From: Flavobacteriales bacterium
Lineage (GTDB): Bacteria; Bacteroidota; Bacteroidia; Flavobacteriales_F; PHOS-HE28
NCBI GenBank assembly: GCA_016718655.1
Contig: JADKCV010000022.1
Location: forward strand, 1-54,407
Reading direction: 5' to 3'
DNA: 54,407 nt
The translations under genes and the position numbers were made by a program. This document shows, in pieces, positions 48,897 through 54,407 of the stretch. Numbering within the stretch: position 1 is the first letter of the stretch; each line of letters opens with the position of its first letter. The notes under the pieces are model-generated. The model saw only the letters and a list, made by a program, of their open reading frames with translations, had not been told where the DNA came from and did no database searches.

Positions 48897-49286
48897 TCAA
48901 AGTTGTTCAACTACGCGTTTCAGCGCAGCACTGACCGCTGCGGCCACGGACGCGATGGCCGGGTTGCCCACGCCTTCCATCGCTGCCGAAGGGTCTATGG
49001 CGGCCACCTCATGTCGCCCGTCGGGAAGTTCCCGCAGGGTGACGTTGCAGGGTAGCATCGTACTGATGTGCGGCTCCAGTGTGATCACCTGGTCGGCGAA
49101 GCCCGGATTGCAGGCGCCAAGGATCAGGTGGGGCAGGTGGTCCTTGCCCAGTTTCTGTTTGAGGGTGCCGGCAAGGTCGATCTCGGTCAACACACCGAAG
49201 CCCTCTGCCTTCAAGGCAGCCACGGTCCTTTCCTTCAGGGCGTTCATATCGGTGTGGTCCACTATGCGACTGAAGGTGTAGGCCAT
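48897..49286 (-). CDS. DUF302 family protein
   Basis: 129 residues from the ATG at 49286 (MAYTFSRIVDHTDMNALKER). The DUF302 fold is compact alpha/beta: VAALKAEGFGVLTEIDLAGT, LILGACNPGFADQVITLEPH and MLPCNVTLRELPDGRHEVAA. The conserved LGACNP and LPCNV cysteines are both present. Function is not established. The family is often found with sulfur or redox genes, and here it heads a two-gene operon with OsmC. A Crp/Fnr-type box and a dyad overlapping the -7 element lie upstream. Confidence 0.88.
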   Translation of the reverse strand: MAYTFSRIVDHTDMNALKERTVAALKAEGFGVLTEIDLAGTLKQKLGKDHLPHLILGACNPGFADQVITLEPHISTMLPCNVTLRELPDGRHEVAAIDPSAAMEGVGNPAIASVAAAVSAALKRVVEQL

Positions 49287-49309
49287 GGTGCGGGTTGGTT
49301 TGTTATAGC

Positions 49310-49323
49310 GGATACAAATGTCC
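49310..49323. promoter_or_regulatory. dyad overlapping the DUF302 -7 element
   Basis: GGATACAAATGTCC is a near-palindrome (GGAT-N6-GTCC) covering the minus-strand -7 element GACATTTG (49315-49322). A similar dyad lies in the nos promoter (GGAT-N6-ATCC, 40243-40256). A repressor bound here would block polymerase; the Rrf2 protein is a candidate. Confidence 0.35.
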
Positions 49324-49344
49324 GATATCTGGACGACCACCAAG

Positions 49345-49358
49345 GTGATGGAGGTCAC
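49345..49358. promoter_or_regulatory. Crp/Fnr-type box upstream of DUF302-OsmC
   Basis: GTGATGGAGGTCAC is a dyad with perfect five-base arms (GTGAT/GTCAC with one mismatch), TGAT-N4-GTCA in the same class as the other boxes. Its centre is 36.5 bases upstream of the end of the -7 element on the minus strand. Confidence 0.5.
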
Positions 49359-49430
49359 ACGGCTCTGAATGTGTTTTGGCACGCCACGGATCGATGTGTG
49401 TTCAGAATGCGACCGCTTGGTCTGAGCTGT

Positions 49431-50168
49431 TCACAGTGCTCCCTTCTCCCCGTTGATCCAGCGCTGCATCATCACGCGTTCGGCGGGGCTCTCCTCGAAG
49501 GGGATCGCACCTGCGATGATGTTCAGGACGCGGTCCCAGAGGTTGGCCTTCTTGGAGGCATCCTCCTTGATCTGGTCCATCGCGGCCAGGTAGTCGCGCT
49601 CGTATTGGTCAGCTTCGGTAAGGGAGAAGCTGCGTGGGATGTGCTGGAGGATGGTGGCGGTTAGCGCTTCGGCCTCGTCCTTGCCGAGGTCGGCGATCAT
49701 GCGGGCCTTGAGGTAGGCCGCACTGCACAGACCCTGCACCGCATCGAGGTTGGCGCGCACAACCTTCCACAGGGTGCTCCAATCGTTGGCATTGGCGCTG
49801 TCAGTGGTGGCGAAGGGTAGTTCGCTCATACGACGGAAGACATCCTCGGCCGCATGGAGCCGTGCCTGCATGCCGTTCCAATCCATGGCCGGGTCGATGG
49901 GGTCGCCTTGTGCCAGCACTGCCTTGGCCTGTTCCAGTTGCGCAAAGACGCCCTTCATATGACCGCGCAGGGCTGCCATCAGGGTGTTGAACTCGCCCTG
50001 GAAGGCGCTGTCGCCATACTGTTCGGCGAGGCTTTCGGCCTGCTGTAGTTGCTTGTTCACGCTGCCTTGGATGGTGGCGATCAGTTGCCAGTCGGTGCTG
50101 ATAGCCTCCACCAGGTGGCGCAGCTTGATGGCGGAACGGAGCTTCGGGTTGATGGTCGTTGTGTTCAT
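49431..50168 (-). CDS. helical protein of unknown function downstream of the RND pump
   Basis: 245 residues from the ATG at 50168 (MNTTTINPKLRSAIKLRHLV). No signal peptide or membrane helix. Largely alpha-helical with coiled-coil-like stretches (SVNKQLQQAESLAEQYGDSA, MKGVFAQLEQAKAVLAQGDP, LTEADQYERDYLAAMDQIKE). I do not recognise the family. It lies 36 bases after the RND transporter gene on the same strand and is probably transcribed with it. Its role in efflux, if any, is unknown. Confidence 0.65.
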   Translation of the reverse strand: MNTTTINPKLRSAIKLRHLVEAISTDWQLIATIQGSVNKQLQQAESLAEQYGDSAFQGEFNTLMAALRGHMKGVFAQLEQAKAVLAQGDPIDPAMDWNGMQARLHAAEDVFRRMSELPFATTDSANANDWSTLWKVVRANLDAVQGLCSAAYLKARMIADLGKDEAEALTATILQHIPRSFSLTEADQYERDYLAAMDQIKEDASKKANLWDRVLNIIAGAIPFEESPAERVMMQRWINGEKGAL

Positions 50169-50203
50169 GGGGTTCACGTGTTTGTTGGCGCTTGTGCACC
50201 GGT

Positions 50204-53200
50204 TCATGCAGGGGTATTGGGCAGTTCCGCCTTGTTGCGGAAGGTCCGTTGCCACCAAGAGGCCAGGCGTTCGCGACCGCTTTCAGCGATGTGGTAGACC
50301 ACGGGCACCAGGAACACGGTGAGCAGCATCGAACTGGTGAGGCCGCCGATCAGCGCCCAGGCCAGTCCGTTCTTCCATTCGCTGCCCGTGCCGGAGGCCA
50401 GCGCGATGGGGAGCATACCTAAGGCCATGGCGATGGTGGTCATGATGATGGGCCGCAACCGCGTGCGCCCGGCCTCCACCAATGCTTCCAGGCGGGGCAT
50501 GCCCTCGGCGATCAGCTGGTTCGTTCGGTCCACGATGAGGATGGCGTTCTTGGACACCAGTCCCAGCAGCATGATGAGGCCCAGCAACGTGAAGAGGCTG
50601 AGGGTGGAGAGGGTGAGGTTCAGGGCGAGGAAGGCGCCGATCACCGCCACAGGGATGCTGAAGAGCACCACGAAGGGGTGGAGGAAGCTGTCGTAGAGCG
50701 CCACCATCACCAGGTACACGAGGATGAAGGAGATCAGCAGCGCCCCACCAAGTGCGCCGAAGCTGTCGTTCTGTCGTTTCACGTCGCTCCCCCAGGTCAT
50801 GCGCACCCCCGCAGGCAGTGGGTTCTTCGCCAGGTAGGCCACCACATCGTCCGCCACGCTGCCCGATCCACGGCCCAACGCATCGGCGGTGAGTGTCACG
50901 GCGCTCATGCGGTCCATGCGTTCCACAAGGGAGGGTGGCGCGTGGCGTTCCACGGTGGCGAACTGGCCCAAGCGCACAGGTAGGCCTGCACCGTTGATGA
51001 CCACGAACCGCTCCAGGTCCACGGCATCGCGGCGCTGCTGATCGTCCAGGCGCACCCGGATGGTGTATTCGGTGCCGTCCTCGTATAGCCGTGCATCGTC
51101 GTTGCCGGCCAGTGCGTTGCGCAGGGTTGCCCCCACGGCTGAGGTGTTCAGGCCCAGTCGTGCCATGCGATCACGGTCCAGCAGCACGCGCAGTTCGGGT
51201 GCCCCGCGCTCGGTGCTCAGGCGCACGTTGTTCGCTCCGGGGATCCCCGCGAGGGTGTCCTTCAGCAGTAGGGCGGTCCGTTCCAGCTCGGCAACGTCAG
51301 GACCGCTCAGGGTGATCTCCACGGGTGCACTGCGGGGCACCAGGCCGATGGTCGACATGGTGATGTCGATGGCCGCGAAGCGCTCCTGCAGATCACGCCG
51401 CGCCTGCATCATGTACGCTTCGGTGCTCCGATCACCACGCTCCTTCCGGCCCACCAGGTCGATGGTGAGCTCCGTGCGGTATTCGGCGCCCACGCCCATG
51501 CTGCCGATGCCGGTGCTGGGTCCGCCGACATTGCTGAACACGGACCGTACTTCGGGCTGTGCCAGGAGGAAGGCCTCCACTTCGCGTGAGCGCAGGTTGT
51601 TCTCCCGCACAGTGGTCTGCTTGTCGTATTCCAGCGTGAGACGGAATTTGCCTTGATCGCCCGTCGCGATCAGCTCCTTGCCCATGATGCCCTGCTTGGT
51701 CATGATGCCTGTGCCGACGAAGAGCGCGAGGATGATGCCGATGAACGCAAGCTTGTGGCTGAGCACCCAACGCAGTTTGCCGGCGTACCACTCGTTCAGT
51801 CGGTCCAGCTGCCGCTCGGTGGCGAGTAGGAAACGGTTGTAGGGGTTGGTGGGCAGCAGCTCCTCACGTTTGCCCAGGCGCGAGGCCAGCCAAGGGGTGA
51901 GGGTGAAGCTGACGAAGAGGCTCATCAGCGTGGAGACCACCACCACCACGCTGAACTGCTTGAGCAGATCGGCCACGAAGACCTGCACGAAGATGATGGG
52001 CAGGAACACCACCACATCCACCAAGGTGATGGACAGGGCGGAGAAGCCGATCTCGGCACGCCCGGTGAGCGCAGCGCTGCGTTTGTCCATGCCCTTGTCC
52101 AGGTAGCGCTGGATGTTCTCGAGGATCACGATGCTGTCGTCCACCAGGATGCCGATGATGAGCGACATGGCCAGCAGGGTCATCAGATTGAGGGTGTACC
52201 CCAGCAGGCCCATGGCGACGAAGGCACTGACCAGCGATGCCGGGATGGCGATGAGCACGATGAGCGAGTTGCGCAGGCTGCGCAGGAAGAGCAGCATGAC
52301 CAGGGAGACGAGCACCACGGCGAGACCCAGGTCGAAGAGCACGGCGTTCACAGCCTCCACGGTGGTGTCGGTGCTGTCGTCGGCCACGATGAAGTGGGTG
52401 CCCAGCTCAGCCTCCTCCTGTTCGATGCGGGCCAGTTCGGTGCGCACGGCACGGCTCATGTCCACGGCGTTGGCATCGCCCTGTTTCTTGATCAGCAGGC
52501 CGATCCCCTCCCGCCCGTTGTAGCGGTTCACCGAGGTGGCGTCCGCGATGCCGTCCACCACGGTGGCCACATCCTTCACGCGCACCACGCTGCCGGGCAT
52601 GGGCATGGCCACCACCACGTCCTCGATGTCCTGCACGGTGGTGAGCTTGCCGGCGAGCTTCACGCTCAGTTGGTCGCCTTCCGTGCGCACGGTGCCGGCC
52701 GGCACCGCGGCCTGCACGCAGAATGGCCTCGGTTACCTGTGGCAAGGCGATACTGTGGTTCAGCAGTCGTTCCCGGTCCACCTTCCACCAGCACTTCACG
52801 CTGCTCGCCACCCAGCAGGGTGATCTCCGCCACACCCTTCAATTGCTGGATGCGGGGGAGCAGATCGTCCTCCATGTGCTGGCGGAAGGCCGGTGCCGCC
52901 TGTCCGCTCTGGGCGCTCACGCTCATGATGGGCAGGTCGTTGGGAGACCTTCGTCAACACGAGGCCTGAAGGCCTTCGGGCGGTTCCTGCCGGATGTTGT
53001 CGATGCGGCGCTGCGCATCCTGCATGGCCAGGTCCAGGTCGGCGCCATACTTGAAGTTGACGATGACGATGGAGGCATTGGCCAACCATCGGCTGCTGAT
53101 GTAATCCACGTGCTCCAGCGCTGAGGGCATCCTCCATGGACGGGTCACGCTGGTGGCCACCTCCTCCGGCGCCGCACCGGGGTAAGGGTGCGCACGGGCG

Positions 53201-53333
53201 ATCACCGGATGGTTGAAGTCGGGCATGAGCCCAGGCCCAGGCCTCGGTAGGCCACGATGCCGCCCAGCAACAGCACACCGAAGATGACGATGATGAGCGA
53301 TGGCCGCTCACCGGCGATGCGGGTGAGGTCCAT
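50204..53333 (-). CDS. RND (HAE1/AcrB-type) efflux transporter, 5' part broken by indels
   Basis: The intact part, 50204 to about 52717, encodes some 835 residues with the RND layout: periplasmic loops (VQDIEDVVVAMPMPGSVVRV, PRSAPVEITLSGPDVAELER) and helices including SLIIGILVDDSIVILENIQR (the DD proton-relay motif) and LLGLVSKNAILIVDRTNQLI. The N-terminus is found in other frames up to an ATG at 53333 (MDLTRIAGERPSLIIVIFGV), with NHPVIARAHPYPGAAPEEVA and LPRIQQLKGVAEITLLGGEQ between. Rejoined, the protein would be about 1,040 residues, the normal size. At least four one- or two-base gaps are needed, for example in CGTCCATGG where CGTCCCATGG would restore RPME. This fits sequencing error near a contig end better than gene decay. 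Substrate unknown. Confidence 0.8.
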
Positions 53334-53360
53334 GGCGATGGGTCTCTTCGATGGTCGCGA

Positions 53361-54400
53361 TCACTGTCGTGACGCACATCCATCCGTGATGCTGATGAAG
53401 CCGCTGCGCGATTACCACATCCTGGCTTTCAGCCGGTGAGGAAACGGTCACCATCCCGTCGCCACTGGATACCGTGGGTGATGGCCTGGCGGGAGGGCTT
53501 TTCCATTGCGCACCAGGTAGACCTCCGTCACGGTGGAACCCACGAGGGCCCGTGTGGGAATGGTGGAAGGCTTCCCTGCCGCGCACGGGCAGCTGCACAG
53601 AGGCCGGCAGTCCGGCACGCAGTCCGGTCGCTCCGGCAGGCTCGATGCGCACGGTGGCGCTGGCTGTGGCCGCCACGGCGACCCCTGGGTGATGGTCCCC
53701 TGGATGGCTGCGACATGCGCGCGCCGGCGACACGTGCGGGAGCACCGCGAAAGAGGTCCACCTCCGTTCGAGACCTGCAGAAGCACTTCCACCCGCGGTG
53801 GTCGCCCAGCTGCTACACGGGTGCCGACGGCCCCCACCGACGGAGCCCACTTCACCAGCAACCGCATCACCCGTCCGCTGAACGGTGCGTCGACCGTGGT
53901 GCGGCGCAACTGCTCGTTCATGCTGGCCAGTTGACGCGTGCCGCTTCCGTGGCCTGTTCGGTCTTTCCTAGTTGAACGCCTTGCACGGCATCCGCCTGTG
54001 CCAGTATCCGATAGCGTGCCTCATCCTTCTCCAGCTCCTTGCACCGTTATGCGGGCGGCTCCTGTTGCAGGCGCGCAGGTACTGCCGTCCAACCGGGGCG
54101 CATCACGCACCGCGCTCCACCCACTGCCCTCGCTGACGCCCACGCTCACCACGCGGCCTCGGCACTTCGGCCATCACACGGCTTCGGTTACGCGCCAACA
54201 CCGTGCCCCGAAACGCTGGCCGGAAGCCATGGTCTGGAGGCGCACGGCATCCACGCCCACGTACCGGCGCGCTCTTTGTCATGGCGGTACATGCGTTCTC
54301 CACGGTGCGCTTGTTTCCAAAGAGTTTTCACAACGGTCACACCAGCAGGGCGGCGATCACTATCCAGGGATCCAGCGTTTCATGGTATTCAGCGGGGATG
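53361..54400 (-). pseudogene. RND periplasmic adaptor (HlyD/MFP type), fragmented and partial
   Basis: The stop is TGA at 53361-53363, 27 bases before the RND start, preceded by a GFISITDG-type ending. Upstream fragments in several frames belong to a membrane-fusion protein: LRRTTVDAPFSGRVMRLLVK (the barrel-sandwich LxxTxIxAPfxGxV hallmark), VGSTVTEVYLVRNGKA (beta-barrel domain) and a VPRPRGERG piece near 54200 that fits the first lipoyl-like half. The gene runs off or nearly off the right edge of the window. The dense frameshifts continue those in the RND gene and are probably errors in the sequence; true decay cannot be excluded. Confidence 0.6.
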
Positions 54401-54407
54401 AGGGTTC

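Noticed and set aside
52700..53333. Programmed frameshifting in the RND gene
   Set aside because: Several independent one- and two-base changes are needed and no slippery site is shared; sequencing error is simpler.

Overview
The window reads as one contig from a high-GC member of the Bacteroidota, most likely a Flavobacteriales-type bacterium. Four things support this: TonB-dependent receptors with CarboxypepD-like N-termini, a type IX secretion (T9SS) C-terminal sorting domain, families typical of the phylum (DUF4296, DUF5689, DUF6089, HYC_CC_PP-like), and repeated Bacteroidota-type -7 promoter elements (TAnnTTYG) with no strong Shine-Dalgarno sequences. Genus cannot be told from the sequence alone.

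Layout. (1) 1-1600 is AT-rich, low-coding DNA with a decayed lipoprotein gene and a degenerate DUF922-like gene, each followed by a GC-rich inverted repeat, like gene cassettes. (2) 1.6-6.7 kb is housekeeping: DUF805, tyrS, an SDR reductase, and the operon GT2 - dihydroorotase - DUF4296. (3) 6.9-13.6 kb is a probable extracellular DNA or nucleotide scavenging locus: TonB receptor, DUF5689 lipoprotein, T9SS-secreted OB-fold protein and, convergent to them, a secreted endonuclease/exonuclease/phosphatase-family enzyme. (4) 13.7-28.8 kb is the conserved Bacteroidota envelope/cofactor cluster: hydrolase, pdxJ, CBS protein, Omp85 protein, nadK, DUF6089, uppS, bamA, two Skp/OmpH, murI. A 1,140-residue secreted multidomain protein interrupts it. 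(5) 28.7-33.4 kb holds a gamma-carbonic anhydrase, a metal-uptake operon (Cys-rich small protein, TonB receptor, HMA protein) and an NfuA-like Fe-S scaffold. (6) 33.4-36.9 kb holds a REP-type hairpin with its Y1 transposase, then a barrel-less TonB plug protein next to an ECF-type sigma factor and a membrane anti-sigma/TPR-like protein.

(7) 36.9-49.4 kb is a nitrous oxide respiration island. A heme-copper-like membrane protein, an Rrf2 regulator and a Crp/Fnr regulator form one operon. Divergent from it are cytochrome c, clade II nosZ, a nosB-like gene, nosL, nosD, nosF, nosY and a lipoprotein. Satellite genes are a DUF2202 ferritin-like lipoprotein, a FAS1 lipoprotein, DUF302 and OsmC. The most interesting signal is regulatory. 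Four intergenic sites of the form RTGAY-N4-RTCAY sit 35.5-37.5 bp (centre to end of the -7 element) upstream of five candidate promoters, the position of a class II Crp/Fnr activator. One site lies between the two divergent operons and fits both. This suggests a compact, autoregulated NO/N2O regulon that includes the DUF2202, FAS1 and DUF302/OsmC genes.

(8) 49.4-54.4 kb holds a helical protein of unknown function and an RND efflux pump with its periplasmic adaptor. Their 5' halves are broken by many small indels near the contig end, most likely sequencing or assembly errors. No rRNA, tRNA or CRISPR array was seen.
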